A stretch of 64,000 bases of DNA from Alloyangia pacifica. GTDB taxonomy: Bacteria > Pseudomonadota > Alphaproteobacteria > Rhodobacterales > Rhodobacteraceae. Each line of letters opens with the position of its first letter. Position 1 is the first letter of the stretch. The stretch lies in NCBI RefSeq assembly GCF_003111685.1, contig NZ_CP022189.1, forward strand, positions 1,380,001 to 1,444,000, read 5' to 3'. A program made the translations under genes and the position numbers. Of this stretch, positions 8,538 to 18,120 are shown piece after piece. The notes below the pieces were generated by a model. That model was not told where the DNA came from. It ran no database searches and saw only the letters and a program-made list of their open reading frames with translations.

Positions 8538-9446
8538 ATGCAAGACCCCAGTTCGATCGACGCGGTGCAGGAGCTTCTGTCGCGCACCGGCTATGTCTGT
8601 CCGCGCCCGCTCGCCACGGTGCTGTTCCTGGCGCTTCGGCTCGGGCGGCCGCTGTTCCTCGAGGGAGAGGCGGGCGTCGGCAAGACTGAGATCGCCAAGG
8701 CGCTGAGCCTCGCCACCGGGCGCCGTCTCATTCGCCTGCAATGCTACGAGGGGCTGGACGCGGGCTCGGCGGTCTACGAGTGGAACTTCGCTGCCCAGAT
8801 GATCGCCATCCGCGCCGCCGAGGCGGCCGGTGAGGCCGATCGCGGCCAGTTGCAACACGACCTTTTCGGCCCCGACTACCTGATCGAGCGTCCGCTGCTG
8901 CAGGCCATGCGCCCGGACGAGAACGGCGCACCGATCCTGCTGATCGACGAACTCGACCGCACCGACGAGCCCTTCGAGGCCTTCCTGCTCGAAGCGCTGA
9001 GCGACTTCCAGGTGACCATCCCCGAACTCGGCACGATCACCGCGCCCGAGCCGCCGACGGTCATCCTCACCTCGAACCGCACGCGCGAGGTGCATGACGC
9101 GCTGAAGCGCCGCTGCCTCTACCACTGGGTCGACTATCCCGACTTTCCCCGCGAGCTTGAAATCCTGCACGCCCGCGCGCCAGAGGTGGCCGAGGCGCTG
9201 TCGCGTCAGATCGTCGCCTTCGTGCAGCGGCTGCGCACCGAGGATCTTTTCAAGAAGCCCGGCGTCGCCGAGACCATCGACTGGGCCAAGTGCCTGCTGG
9301 CGCTCGACGTGATCGACCTCTCGCCCGAGGTGATCTCGGACACGCTCGGCGCAATCCTGAAATACCAGGACGACATCGCCAGGATTCAGGGCAGCGAGGC
9401 CAAGCGCCTGCTCGACGAGGCGAAAGCCTCCCTCGAGCCCGCCTGA
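8538..9446 (+). CDS. MoxR-family AAA+ ATPase
   Basis: A 302-residue AAA+ ATPase of the MoxR class, which acts with VWA-domain partners as a metal-insertion or protein-remodelling chaperone. The Walker A loop is GEAGVGKT at 43-50 and Walker B is ILLIDELDR around 133-141; sensor 1 is seen as VILTSNRTREVHDALKRR. The length and domain order match CoxD/MoxR proteins. The ATG at 8538 has a strong AGGAGGA at 8524-8530. The VWA gene follows after about 110 bases on the same strand, the classic pairing of this chaperone type. Confidence 0.9.
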   Translation: MQDPSSIDAVQELLSRTGYVCPRPLATVLFLALRLGRPLFLEGEAGVGKTEIAKALSLATGRRLIRLQCYEGLDAGSAVYEWNFAAQMIAIRAAEAAGEADRGQLQHDLFGPDYLIERPLLQAMRPDENGAPILLIDELDRTDEPFEAFLLEALSDFQVTIPELGTITAPEPPTVILTSNRTREVHDALKRRCLYHWVDYPDFPRELEILHARAPEVAEALSRQIVAFVQRLRTEDLFKKPGVAETIDWAKCLLALDVIDLSPEVISDTLGAILKYQDDIARIQGSEAKRLLDEAKASLEPA

Positions 9447-9558
9447 TGTGTTTTTCAGGACCCAATATCCCCGGGGTCGCGGGGCAGAGCCGCCGGTGGT
9501 CTGATGCCTGCCGGAGGCGGCCCCTAAGGCCACGCCCGCCAGACGCGCGGCATCCGTG

Positions 9559-10818
9559 ATGGCCGAGCAGATCCCCCTCACGCTCCCCGAGCATCCGCGG
9601 CTCGCGCAGAACATCCTGCATTTCGCCCGCGCCCTGCGCCGCGCCGGGTTGCCGGTGGGACCGGGGCGGGTGGTCGACGCGGTGCGCGCGGTAGAGGCCG
9701 CGGGCTTTACCGACCGGATGGATTTTTACTGGACGTTGCACGCCTGCTTCGTTTCGCGCCCCGAGCAGCGGCTGCTCTTCGCGCAGGTCTTCAGGCTCTA
9801 CTGGCGCGACCCGCGCTACCTCGAGCACATGATGTCGATGATGCTGCCTGCCATCCGCGGCGTTCAGGAAGAAAAGCTGGCGCAGTCCGCCGAGAAGCGC
9901 GCCGCGCAGGCGTTGCTTGGTGACCAGATGCCCGAGATCCCCGTCTCCGAGCAGGAGGAGGAGGCGACGAAGATCGAGGTCGACGCCTCCTTCACCGTCT
10001 CGCGCGAGGAACGGCTCAAGTCCCTCGACTTCGAGCAGATGTCGCTCGAAGAGATCGCCGAGGCGAAACGCATGCTGGCCCGGCTCGAACTGCCGGTGAA
10101 ACCCTTGCCGTCGCGACGCGGAAAGGCTTCGGTGCTGGGCCGCCGGCTCGACCGGCGGCGCACACTGCGCGCGGCGATGAAGCAGGGCGGCGAAATCCGG
10201 TCCCTCGCGCATCTCGAGCCGCGCGAGAAATGGCCCAATCTGGTCGTGCTCTGCGATATCTCCGGCTCGATGAGCCAGTATTCGCGGATGGTGCTGCATT
10301 TCCTGCACGCGGTGGCCAACCGCCGCGGCGCGGGCTGGGCCAAGGTACATGCTTTCACCTTCGGCACGCGGCTCACCAACATCACCCGCCATCTTGCCAC
10401 CCGTGACGTCGATGCCGCGCTCAGGGCGGCCGGGGCCGAGGCGCAGGACTGGGAGGGAGGAACCCGCATCGGTCAGTGCCTGCACGCCTTCAACCGCGAC
10501 TGGAGCCGGCGTGTCATGGGGCAGGGCGCGGTGGTGCTGCTGATCACCGACGGGCTCGACCGTGACGACGCGGGGCTGCTCGCGCGTGAGGTTCAGCGCC
10601 TGCAGCTGTCGGCGCGTCGCCTCATCTGGCTAAACCCGCTGCTGCGCTGGGACGGTTTCGCGCCAAGGGCCACCGGGATTCGCGCCATGCTGCCGCATGT
10701 GGACAGCTTCCGCGCGGGGCACAGCATTGCCTCGCTGGAGGATTTGGCAGCGGTGATCTCCAGCGCGCGCGACAGCGGCGAGAAGGCGCGTCTCATGGCG
10801 CTGTTGCAAGGGGACTAG
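9559..10818 (+). CDS. CoxE-like VWA-domain protein (MoxR partner)
   Basis: A 419-residue protein with an N-terminal helical region and a C-terminal von Willebrand factor A domain. The MIDAS metal site reads LCDISGSMS with Asp233, Ser235 and Ser237, followed by GGTRIGQCL and LITDGLDRDD for the later MIDAS residues. A charged stretch near 130-150 (SEQEEEATKIEVD) separates the halves. CoxE-type proteins work with MoxR ATPases, for example maturing the copper-molybdenum site of CO dehydrogenase, but no cox structural genes are present, so the client is unknown. A GTG at 9556 directly before this ATG is an equally possible start; neither has a clear ribosome site, and translation may be coupled to the preceding gene. 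Confidence 0.88.
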   Translation: MAEQIPLTLPEHPRLAQNILHFARALRRAGLPVGPGRVVDAVRAVEAAGFTDRMDFYWTLHACFVSRPEQRLLFAQVFRLYWRDPRYLEHMMSMMLPAIRGVQEEKLAQSAEKRAAQALLGDQMPEIPVSEQEEEATKIEVDASFTVSREERLKSLDFEQMSLEEIAEAKRMLARLELPVKPLPSRRGKASVLGRRLDRRRTLRAAMKQGGEIRSLAHLEPREKWPNLVVLCDISGSMSQYSRMVLHFLHAVANRRGAGWAKVHAFTFGTRLTNITRHLATRDVDAALRAAGAEAQDWEGGTRIGQCLHAFNRDWSRRVMGQGAVVLLITDGLDRDDAGLLAREVQRLQLSARRLIWLNPLLRWDGFAPRATGIRAMLPHVDSFRAGHSIASLEDLAAVISSARDSGEKARLMALLQGD

Positions 10819-10931
10819 CGCGGCGCAAGCATTTTTCCGCTTGTTTATTATGCAGATTAAATGAACTTTTTCCCGGCACTTTCGTTGCCTTCCCACGCCG
10901 CGCTTTGCGGAACAGGAGAAGGACGTAACGA

Positions 10932-13100
10932 ATGACCAGAGGTCTTCTGAAATCGACGACCATCCTCGCGCTCGCCGCGAGCCTCGCCATGCCCGTGGCG
11001 GCCCAAAGCCAGCTGGCCGAGGTCGATTGTGCGCAGACGCCCGACGCCAAGGCTTGCCAGGACGCAGAGCCCAAGGCCAAGGGCGAGGAGGCTGGCAATA
11101 AGGAGGCCGGCATCAAGGAGGGTGAGGTCGCCGCCGAGACCGGAGCTTCCGCCGAGACACCCTCTGCCGAGGCAGATGTGAAGGCCGGCGTCGAAGCTGA
11201 AGCCGAGACCAACGGCGCGATCGAGACTCCCGAAGCGAGCGTCGAGACCAGCGCCCCCACCGAGGAAGCCCCCGCCGCCGCAGCGCAGGCGGAGCCCGAG
11301 CGAGCCCCCGCCGACGCAGCGCAGGCAGAGCCCGAGAAAGCCCAGACTGAGACTGAGCAGCAGACTGAGCAGCAGGCCGAGGCACCCGCGCCCAAGGCCG
11401 AAGCCGAGACCCTGAGCGCCGAAGAGGCGCCGGCCCCGGAGGCCGCGCAGGCAAAGACCAGCGACTCCGCCGCAGCACCCGCAGCTGAAACCGAGCCGCA
11501 AGCCGCCGAGACCGAGGGTTCGGACGAGCTGAAGCAGGCGCTCGAGGCGGAGCAGGCAGCCCAGGGCGAAGCGACTTCGGAGCCGAAAGCCGAGGCAACC
11601 GCTGAGTCCCCGTCGGAACCTGCCACGGCAGAAAGCTCGGACGAGCTGAAAAAAGCCCTCGAGGCTGAACAATCGGCAGACGCCGAGGCGACCGCCGCCC
11701 CGACCGAGGCCCCCGAGGCTGATGCTGCGACGGACACCACCGCCGAAGCCGAGGCGACGCCGGAGGAGGCCGAAGGCGCAGACGAGCTGAAGCAGGCGCT
11801 CGAGGCAGAGCAGGCAGCCCAGGGCGACGCGACCGTGACGCCGGACGCACCCGTTGAGGAGGCCGCCACCGGCGATGCCGCTGCGGAGCCCTCCGCAGCC
11901 GAGGCGGAGGCCGAGCAACAGGCGGCCACGCCCGACGCCGAGACCGAGCCGCAGACCACCGAAGCCGAGCCCGAGGCGCCGAGCGACGAGCAGCAGGCCG
12001 AGGCCGTCGCCCGCGAGGAAGAGCAGGCGCAGACCGCGGCGGCCGCCGCGTCGTCCGAGGAAACCCCGGAGGATGCCGAACTGGTCGAGGAAACCCTGAC
12101 CGAGGCCGACGTGCGCGCCTCTGACGAGGATTTCGCCACCGACCTGCGCACGCAGGCAGAGCCCGAGCAGCAGGCCGAGGAAAGCGCCAAGGCCAAGAAG
12201 AAAGACGACGACGAAGACGGCCTCAGCAACTTCGAGAAGGCTGCGCTCGTCGGTCTGGGCACCTTCGCGCTGAGCCAGATCCTCGATGATGGCGCGCAGG
12301 TTGTGCAGAACACCGGCGACCGCGTCGTGGTCGAGCAGGACGGCCAGTACCGCGTGCTGCGCAACGACGACGTGCTGCTGCGCCAGCCCGGCTCGGACGT
12401 GAAGACCTACCGCTACAACGACGGCTCGACCCGCACCGTTGTCGCCTATGGCGACGGCACTTCGGTCGAGACGATCAAGACCGCCGATGGCCGCGTGCTG
12501 CGCCGTGCGCGCATCCTGCCGGACGGTCAGCAGGTCGTGCTCTTTGACGACACGCAAAGCGCGCAGCAGGTGGTTGTCAGCGAGTTGCCGCAGGCCCGGA
12601 CCCAGCGCCTGAACTTCCGTGACCTGGAGGGCGAGGACCTTGCCGCCGCGCTGGCCTCGCGCGAGGCCGAAGGCGTGAACCGGGCCTTCTCGCTCAACCA
12701 GATCCGCAACATCGACCGTGTGCGTCATCTCGTCCCCGAGATCTCGGTGGACACGGTGACCTTCCAGACCAACTCCGCGGCGATCCGCCCGGGTGAGGCA
12801 GAAGAGCTGGCCGCGCTTGGCAATGCGATGAAGCGGATGATCGAGCAGAACCCCTCGGAGGTCTTCCTGATCGAGGGCCATACCGATGCCACCGGCCCGG
12901 CGAGCTACAACCTTGCCCTTTCGGACCGTCGCGCGGAATCCGTGGCCCTGGCGCTGACCGAGTACTTCAAGGTTCCGGCTGCCAACATGGTGCTTCAGGG
13001 GTACGGCGAGAGCGATCTCGCGGTGCAGACGTCGGGTGACGAGCGCGAGAACCGCCGCGCCGCGGTGCGCCGCATCACCCCGCTGTTGCAAGGCAACTGA
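10932..13100 (+). CDS. OmpA-domain outer-membrane/periplasmic protein with long acidic linker
   Basis: A 722-residue secreted protein in three parts. Residues 1-24 form a signal peptide (hydrophobic ILALAASLAMPVAA). Residues about 30-410 are very rich in Ala, Glu, Pro and Thr and should be disordered and strongly acidic; three near-identical blocks around DELKQALEAEQAAQGEA begin near residues 197, 236 and 283. A middle globular part (NDGSTRTVVAYGDGTSVET) is followed by a C-terminal OmpA-like peptidoglycan-binding domain (about 600-722) with FQTNSAAIRPGEAEEL, IEGHTDATG and LSDRRAESVALAL. Similar proteins occur in Rhodobacterales as OmpA family proteins, where the C-terminal domain ties the envelope to the wall. 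AGGAGAAGG precedes the ATG. The upstream 110 bases are AT-rich and probably hold its promoter. Confidence 0.88.
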   Translation: MTRGLLKSTTILALAASLAMPVAAQSQLAEVDCAQTPDAKACQDAEPKAKGEEAGNKEAGIKEGEVAAETGASAETPSAEADVKAGVEAEAETNGAIETPEASVETSAPTEEAPAAAAQAEPERAPADAAQAEPEKAQTETEQQTEQQAEAPAPKAEAETLSAEEAPAPEAAQAKTSDSAAAPAAETEPQAAETEGSDELKQALEAEQAAQGEATSEPKAEATAESPSEPATAESSDELKKALEAEQSADAEATAAPTEAPEADAATDTTAEAEATPEEAEGADELKQALEAEQAAQGDATVTPDAPVEEAATGDAAAEPSAAEAEAEQQAATPDAETEPQTTEAEPEAPSDEQQAEAVAREEEQAQTAAAAASSEETPEDAELVEETLTEADVRASDEDFATDLRTQAEPEQQAEESAKAKKKDDDEDGLSNFEKAALVGLGTFALSQILDDGAQVVQNTGDRVVVEQDGQYRVLRNDDVLLRQPGSDVKTYRYNDGSTRTVVAYGDGTSVETIKTADGRVLRRARILPDGQQVVLFDDTQSAQQVVVSELPQARTQRLNFRDLEGEDLAAALASREAEGVNRAFSLNQIRNIDRVRHLVPEISVDTVTFQTNSAAIRPGEAEELAALGNAMKRMIEQNPSEVFLIEGHTDATGPASYNLALSDRRAESVALALTEYFKVPAANMVLQGYGESDLAVQTSGDERENRRAAVRRITPLLQGN

Positions 13101-13126
13101 TCCGCGGCGGCCTGACCCTAAACGAA

Positions 13127-13176
13127 AAACGAAAACGCCCGCCCGGTTTATCCGTGGCGGGCGTCTTCACGACCGG
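13127..13176. terminator. Bidirectional terminator between the ompA-like gene and moaA
   Basis: ACGCCCGCC (13135-13143) pairs with GGCGGGCGT (13156-13164). Toward the left the stem is followed by TTTTCGTTTTTCG, a good U-tract for moaA transcripts; toward the right it is followed more loosely by TCTTCTTTTTT for the OmpA-domain gene. Confidence 0.75.
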
Positions 13177-13249
13177 CTCTTCTTTTTTGAAAATACGCAG
13201 GGGTGAGCTGCAGAGCGGCAAGGGGGCAGCGCCCCCTGCGCGCGCGGGA

Positions 13250-14266
13250 TCAGCCGCCGGTGTGGCTCATGTGGCGCGACACGCGGCCGTCCACCGATTG
13301 CCGGGAATAGTCGAAATCATGCCCCTTGGGCTTGCGCAGGATCGCCGCGCGGATCGCCTCTTCGAGCGGAGCGTCGGTGTCGGGGTGGTTGCGCAGCGGC
13401 GCGCGCAGATCGGCGTTGTCTTCCTGACCGAGGCACATGAAGAGCTCGCCGGTGCAGGTCAGCCGAACCCTGTTGCAGCTTTCGCAGAAGTTGTGGGTCA
13501 GCGGGGTGATGAAGCCGATCTTCTGGCCGGTCTCTTCAAGCCGCACGTAGCGGGCCGGGCCGCCGGTGCTCTCGGGCAGGTCGGTGAGCGTGTACTGCTC
13601 TGAAAGCTTGGCGCGCACGTCCGAGAGTTTCCAGTACTGGCCGAGCCGGTCCTCGTTGCCGATATCGCCCATCGGCATGACCTCGATCCAGGTCAGATCG
13701 ATGCCGCGCGCAGCGCACCATTCGGTCATCGAGAAAAGTTCGTCTTCGTTGAAGCCCTTCAGCGCGACGGCGTTGAGCTTGACGCGCATGCCGACCTTCT
13801 GCGCCGCGTCGATGCCGCGCAACACCTGTGGCAGGCGGCCCCAGCGTGTGATGTCGGCGAATTTGCCTTCGTCCAGCGTGTCGAGCGAGACGTTGACCCG
13901 CCGCACGCCCGCGTCCCAGAGCGGCTGCGCGAAGCGTTCGAGCTGCGAGCCGTTGGTTGTCAGCGTCAGCTCTTTCAACGCGCCAGATTCGAGATGCCGA
14001 GTCATGGCGTTGAAGAAAGTCATGATCTCGCGTCGCACCAAGGGCTCGCCGCCGGTGATGCGCAGCTTTTCGACCCCGAGGCCGACGAAGGCCGAGCAGA
14101 GGCGGTCCAGCTCCTCGAGCGTCAGAAGCTCCTTCTTGGGCAGGAAGCTCATGTTCTCGGACATGCAATAAACGCAGCGGAAGTCGCAGCGGTCAGTGAC
14201 CGAGACCCGCAGGTAGGAGATCGGCCGCAGGAACGGATCGACGAGGGGTGTGATGGGCGAAGTCAT
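13250..14266 (-). CDS. moaA: GTP 3',8-cyclase (molybdenum cofactor step 1)
   Basis: MoaA is a radical-SAM enzyme that, with MoaC, converts GTP to cyclic pyranopterin for molybdenum cofactor. The SAM-binding cluster motif is CDFRCVYC (Cys27, 31, 34 in this 338-residue protein). The C-terminal second [4Fe-4S] cluster cysteines are in [12 protein letters not shown] and the later FMCLGQ, and the conserved terminal Gly-Gly (SHTGG) is intact. The ATG at 14266 ([12 protein letters not shown]) is preferred over an upstream start that adds 13 unrelated residues. No other moa genes flank it. It diverges from the lipoprotein gene with a short intergenic space. Confidence 0.96.
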   Translation of the reverse strand: MTSPITPLVDPFLRPISYLRVSVTDRCDFRCVYCMSENMSFLPKKELLTLEELDRLCSAFVGLGVEKLRITGGEPLVRREIMTFFNAMTRHLESGALKELTLTTNGSQLERFAQPLWDAGVRRVNVSLDTLDEGKFADITRWGRLPQVLRGIDAAQKVGMRVKLNAVALKGFNEDELFSMTEWCAARGIDLTWIEVMPMGDIGNEDRLGQYWKLSDVRAKLSEQYTLTDLPESTGGPARYVRLEETGQKIGFITPLTHNFCESCNRVRLTCTGELFMCLGQEDNADLRAPLRNHPDTDAPLEEAIRAAILRKPKGHDFDYSRQSVDGRVSRHMSHTGG

Positions 14267-14349
14267 GACACGAATGTATGCGCGAAACCCTGCCGGGACA
14301 AGCATCTGCGCGATTGCCAGAGGCAGGGGGGCGGCCTAGCTTCGTACAC

Positions 14350-14832
14350 ATGAGAGTGATCCTTACCCTTCCCGCCCTTGTTCTTCCGGCGTTGCTGGCG
14401 GCCTGCGCGCAGCAGGCGCCGCAAAGCTCCGCGCCAACACCGGCGCCGACAACCCCCACGGCCGCCTCGGCAACTCTGCGTCCGCCCAGCAATGCGCGGA
14501 CCGAGGAGCAGTTCGACACCACCAGCGCCGAGGAGCGCAGCGCCGCCGCGGCGGCGCCTGCGGCCGCCGAGCGCAATCTCGGGAGCACCGTCGCCTCGCT
14601 CGGGGATCCCACCGATCCGGGGTTCTGGCTCGAGACACCGCTGGTTTCGAGCGTCACCAAGGGCAGAGTGGTCTACCCGGCAAACGGTAAGTCGGCGCAG
14701 GTCGAGCTGCGGCCGATCGAGGGGCCTGCCTCGGGTGGCAGCCGGATCTCGCTGCCGGCGATGCGGCTCATCGGCGCGTCGCTCACCGATCTTCCGACGC
14801 TGACGGTCTACGCGGGCGGGGCCACGGGCTGA
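14350..14832 (+). CDS. Small lipoprotein (Roseobacter family, sometimes misnamed D-galactarate dehydratase)
   Basis: A 160-residue predicted lipoprotein. The signal sequence ends in the lipobox LLAAC with Cys19 as the lipidation site, followed by a Pro/Ala/Thr-rich spacer and a compact C-terminal domain ([51 protein letters not shown]). I recognise this as a Rhodobacteraceae family often carrying the name D-galactarate dehydratase; at this size and with a lipobox it cannot be that enzyme. The ATG at 14350 is chosen because it starts the signal peptide; the frame is open further upstream. Function unknown, envelope location inferred. Confidence 0.75.
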   Translation: MRVILTLPALVLPALLAACAQQAPQSSAPTPAPTTPTAASATLRPPSNARTEEQFDTTSAEERSAAAAAPAAAERNLGSTVASLGDPTDPGFWLETPLVSSVTKGRVVYPANGKSAQVELRPIEGPASGGSRISLPAMRLIGASLTDLPTLTVYAGGATG

Positions 14833-14986
14833 GGCCTGCTGCCGCGGTCTTGGGATCGCGCGCGCCCGGTGCCTCTGGCAATTCCGGGCGCGGCAGGACC
14901 TGTGCGCTGCCTCGACGCTTGAAGGCACCCCGGCGCTGGTTTATGTCCCCCCAGAACCAAGACGTCCCATTCGCAGGAACATCCGC

Positions 14987-16108
14987 ATGCGCGCCGAGAC
15001 CCAGAACACCGTCGAGAAAATCCGCAAGTCCCTCGGCCTGTTGGAGCAGCGGCTCGACTGGGAAACCGCGGAGTTCCGGCTCGAGGAATTCAACGCCCGT
15101 GTCGAAGACCCGAACCTCTGGGATGATCCAGCCGCCGCGCAGAAGCTGATGCGCGAGCGCCAGCAGCTGGTGGATGCCATCGACACCTACAAGTCGATCA
15201 AGCAAGAGCTGGCCGACCAGATCGAACTCATCGAGCTCGGCGAGATGGAAGAGGACGACGAGGTGGTGAACGAGGCCGAGGCGGCGCTGAAGGCGCTGGC
15301 CGAGACCGCGGGCACCAAGGAACTCGAAGCGCTGCTCGACGGCGAGGCGGATGCCAATGACACCTTCCTCGAGATCAACGCCGGGGCCGGCGGCACCGAG
15401 GCCTGCGACTGGGCCGCGATGCTGCAGCGCATGTACGTCCGTTGGGCGGAAAAGCGCGGCTACGAGGTCGAGTTGCAGTCGGAAGAAGCGGGCGCCGAAG
15501 CGGGCATCAAGTCCTGCGCCTACAAGATCTCCGGCCAGAACGCCTATGGCTGGCTGAAGTCCGAGAGCGGCGTGCACAGGTTGGTGCGCATCTCGCCCTT
15601 CGGCAAGGGCACGCGCGAGACCTCCTTTGCCTCGGTCTGGGTCTACCCGGTGGTTGACGACAACATCGAGATCGAGGTGAACCCGGCCGACATCCGCGTC
15701 GACACTTACCGTTCCTCCGGCGCCGGCGGCCAGCACGTCAACACCACCGACTCGGCCGTCCGGATCACCCACCATCCCACGGGCATCGTGGTGACCTCGT
15801 CGGAGAAGTCGCAGCACCAGAACCGCGACATCGCGATGAAGGCCCTGAAGTCGCGGCTCTACCAGATGGAGCTCGACAAGCGGAACGCGGCGATCAACGA
15901 GGCGCATGAGAACAAGGGCTCGGCGGGCTGGGGCAACCAGATCCGCTCCTACGTCCTGCAGCCCTACCAGATGGTCAAGGACCTGCGCACCAACCACGAG
16001 ACCTCGGACACGCAAGGCGTTCTCGACGGCGATCTCGATCCTTTCATGGGCGCGACGCTGGCGCAGCAGGTCTCGGGCAAGTCCCGCGCCGACGCGCGCG
16101 AGGACTGA
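14987..16108 (+). CDS. prfB: Peptide chain release factor 2
   Basis: A 373-residue class I release factor recognising UGA and UAA. The stop-recognition tripeptide is SPF at 203-205 and the peptidyl-hydrolysis motif is GGQ at 247-249 within [12 protein letters not shown]. The reading frame is continuous from the ATG through the N-terminal coiled region, so the programmed +1 frameshift used by many bacteria to autoregulate prfB is absent. The 150-base gap upstream holds no recognisable gene. Confidence 0.96.
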   Translation: MRAETQNTVEKIRKSLGLLEQRLDWETAEFRLEEFNARVEDPNLWDDPAAAQKLMRERQQLVDAIDTYKSIKQELADQIELIELGEMEEDDEVVNEAEAALKALAETAGTKELEALLDGEADANDTFLEINAGAGGTEACDWAAMLQRMYVRWAEKRGYEVELQSEEAGAEAGIKSCAYKISGQNAYGWLKSESGVHRLVRISPFGKGTRETSFASVWVYPVVDDNIEIEVNPADIRVDTYRSSGAGGQHVNTTDSAVRITHHPTGIVVTSSEKSQHQNRDIAMKALKSRLYQMELDKRNAAINEAHENKGSAGWGNQIRSYVLQPYQMVKDLRTNHETSDTQGVLDGDLDPFMGATLAQQVSGKSRADARED

Positions 16109-16240
16109 GCGGGCCGCAGCGAGGACGCGTTTCGGCAGGCCGCTCCGGGGCGCTCCGGGGCGCCACCGTTCAGCCACTTGCCACATGGCGTACATCTCGG
16201 CTTAAATCCTTGGCAGCAGGGGGTTTGAGGGAGAGGCGCC

Positions 16241-17035
16241 ATGGAAACCGTCATGAGCGACGATGCGGCTCCGCCGGGGGTGCCGGAGTTCTCGGAGGTG
16301 AGCTTTGCCACGCTGAGAACGGCCTTGCGACTCGGACTGAGCGATCTGATCTTCGCGCCCGGTTTCGCGCTGGTCTTCGGCGGGGTCTACGTGGCGGCGG
16401 GACTGTTCCTGACATGGCTGACCCTGGCCACCGGCACAAGCTATTGGCTGGTGCTGGCGGCGATCGGCTTCCCGCTGTTCAGCCCCTTCGCGGCGGTGGG
16501 CTTTTACGAAGTCTCGCGGCGGCTGGAACGCGGCCAGCCGCTCGAGTGGATGCAGGTCTTCAGCGTCATCCTGCGCCAGTCGAAGCGCCAGTTGCCCTCG
16601 CTCTGCGCGGTGATCGTGATCGTCTTCCTGTTCTGGTTCTTCCTCGGGCACATGATCTTTGCGCTCTTCCTCGGGCTTTCGCCGATGACCAATGTCAGCT
16701 CGAGCCTCGATGTCTTCCTGACGCCGAACGGGCTGGCCATGCTGGCAGTGGGAACGCTTGTGGGCGCAGGCTTTGCGCTGCTGATCTACATGATCACCGT
16801 GCTGGCGTTGCCGCTGCTGCTCGACCGGGACGTGGATTTCGTCACGGCGATGATCACCTCCTTTGACTACGTGCAGCGCCATCCGCTGCCGATGCTGGCC
16901 TGGGGGGCGTTCTTGGCGCTGGTGACCTTCGCGGCGATGCTGCCGTTTTTTCTCGGGCTTTTCGTCGCGCTTCCGGTGCTGGGCCATGCGACCTGGCACC
17001 TCTACGACCAGCTCAGGCTGCCGGAGGAAGATTGA
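16241..17035 (+). CDS. DUF2189-family inner-membrane protein
   Basis: A 264-residue multi-pass membrane protein of the DUF2189 family. After a charged N-terminus (about 45 residues) it has roughly six hydrophobic segments, including FVLVFGGVYVAAGLF-like, LVLAAIGFPLF, VIVIVFLFWFFLGHMIF, LAVGTLVGAGFALLIYMI and FAAMLPFFLGLFVALPVL. Family members are common in alphaproteobacteria and have no established function. AGGGAGAGGCGCC precedes the ATG at 16241; a second in-frame ATG lies at 16253. It is convergent with the XRE regulator. Confidence 0.8.
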   Translation: METVMSDDAAPPGVPEFSEVSFATLRTALRLGLSDLIFAPGFALVFGGVYVAAGLFLTWLTLATGTSYWLVLAAIGFPLFSPFAAVGFYEVSRRLERGQPLEWMQVFSVILRQSKRQLPSLCAVIVIVFLFWFFLGHMIFALFLGLSPMTNVSSSLDVFLTPNGLAMLAVGTLVGAGFALLIYMITVLALPLLLDRDVDFVTAMITSFDYVQRHPLPMLAWGAFLALVTFAAMLPFFLGLFVALPVLGHATWHLYDQLRLPEED

Positions 17036-17075
17036 CGTGGAACCGGCACCGCTACGGCGGTGCCGGCGCTGCTGG

Positions 17076-17945
17076 TCAGCGGAAATCCTCGTCGACGCGA
17101 AGCTGTTGACGGTGGAAGGGAACCAGTTCCTTTGCGGTGCGGTAGCCGGTCCCTCGTGCAGCCGCGAGCACCTTGTGCCTGTCGTTGCCCAGATACTCGT
17201 AGACCAGTCGCGCGGCGCGGCGGCCGGAGGGGTTCTCGGGTGTGGTGCGCACGGCGTAGCCGACCCAGAAATGGTTGGTGAGCCCGCCCGTCTTCGACAG
17301 ATAGTTGAACGAGGTGGTGATGGCGCCCCGGCGGCTGACAAGCGCTGCAATGCCTTCGGCCTGGCGCAGCACCAGTCCGCGGTATTCGCGCGACGCGGCG
17401 TCGGTCGGCAGGTCGTACATGGCCAGCGCTTCCTTTGGCTCGAAGCCGCGCAGGAAAGTCATGCCGTCTTTCCGGAAGATGCGGACCAGACCCACGACGA
17501 ACCGGGATTCCTCGGAGAAAGCAGCGCGGGAGAAGCGATACAAGCCCGAAGGGAATTCATCCTCGCTCAGCCCCAGCAGCCCGGCGCCGACAAAATCGGC
17601 CAGGTAGGGGTGCTGCAGGAGGCTGGCGGGTTCATTGCGGATCTCCTCCACCGGTTCCAGCAAGATGCGCGCGTCCACGCCGAAGAAACTGCAAATCCGG
17701 TGCAGCACGTCGGGCCGCGGAAAGGATTCTCCGGCCAGATACCTGTTGAACTGCGTGCGGTTGATTCCGAGGTCCCGGCAAAGAGCCGAGATGGAGGCCG
17801 CGCTGCTTCCGAGCTTCCGGAGATTGGCTCCGAAGACGCTGCGCAGCTCTGCCGGACTTGGGGGCGGTGCCTGATCCCTGGGCGCGGTGGACATTCCGTT
17901 TTCTTTCGTGCTTGCGACAGTTCTTTTCAAGGTGACGCCTTCCAC
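17076..17945 (-). CDS. XRE-family transcriptional regulator
   Basis: A 289-residue DNA-binding protein. An N-terminal helix-turn-helix at about residues 45-85 reads ISALCRDLGINRTQFNRYLAGESFPRPDVL, split here by function: the recognition helix is INRTQFNRYLAG. The C-terminal 190 residues form a conserved Rhodobacteraceae domain of unknown ligand. The GTG at 17945 has AGGGAGG at ideal distance; an ATG at 17894 lacks one. It diverges from the small gene at 18121, with a palindrome in the intervening region, so autoregulation and control of that neighbour are plausible but inferred. Confidence 0.8.
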   Translation of the reverse strand: MEGVTLKRTVASTKENGMSTAPRDQAPPPSPAELRSVFGANLRKLGSSAASISALCRDLGINRTQFNRYLAGESFPRPDVLHRICSFFGVDARILLEPVEEIRNEPASLLQHPYLADFVGAGLLGLSEDEFPSGLYRFSRAAFSEESRFVVGLVRIFRKDGMTFLRGFEPKEALAMYDLPTDAASREYRGLVLRQAEGIAALVSRRGAITTSFNYLSKTGGLTNHFWVGYAVRTTPENPSGRRAARLVYEYLGNDRHKVLAAARGTGYRTAKELVPFHRQQLRVDEDFR

Positions 17946-17977
17946 GCGTAGTCCCTCCCTGTGAACTTCTTCTTGTT

Positions 17978-17987
17978 GCTATATAGC
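17978..17987. promoter_or_regulatory. Palindrome GCTATATAGC in the XRE upstream region
   Basis: A perfect 10-bp palindrome 33 bases upstream of the XRE start. It contains TATATA that could serve as a -10 element on the minus strand, so the regulator binding here would block its own promoter. No second copy was seen in the 175-base divergent region, which is otherwise AT-rich and without a gene. Confidence 0.35.
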
Positions 17988-18120
17988 GTCACTGCTGATG
18001 CCATATGGAGACAATCGTGATTGATGCAGACACAAAAATCAAGCATACGTCACGTTTCGCCGCATGTGAGCGATCCGGCATCTGCGTCAGTCTTGTCAGG
18101 GGCGAGATGTGGGGAAATGT

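Noticed and set aside
11520..11850. The three repeated blocks in the OmpA-domain gene as a CRISPR or mobile repeat
   Set aside because: The units are in-frame protein repeats of unequal spacing inside a coding sequence, with no spacers of constant length.
10857..13091. A 744-codon open frame antisense to the OmpA-domain gene
   Set aside because: It mirrors the biased codon use of the repeat-rich gene, is Gly/Leu/Arg-rich without domains, and the sense strand has a signal peptide, OmpA domain and ribosome site.
14987..15100. Programmed frameshift in prfB
   Set aside because: The frame is open from the ATG through the whole N-terminal domain, with no internal in-frame TGA.
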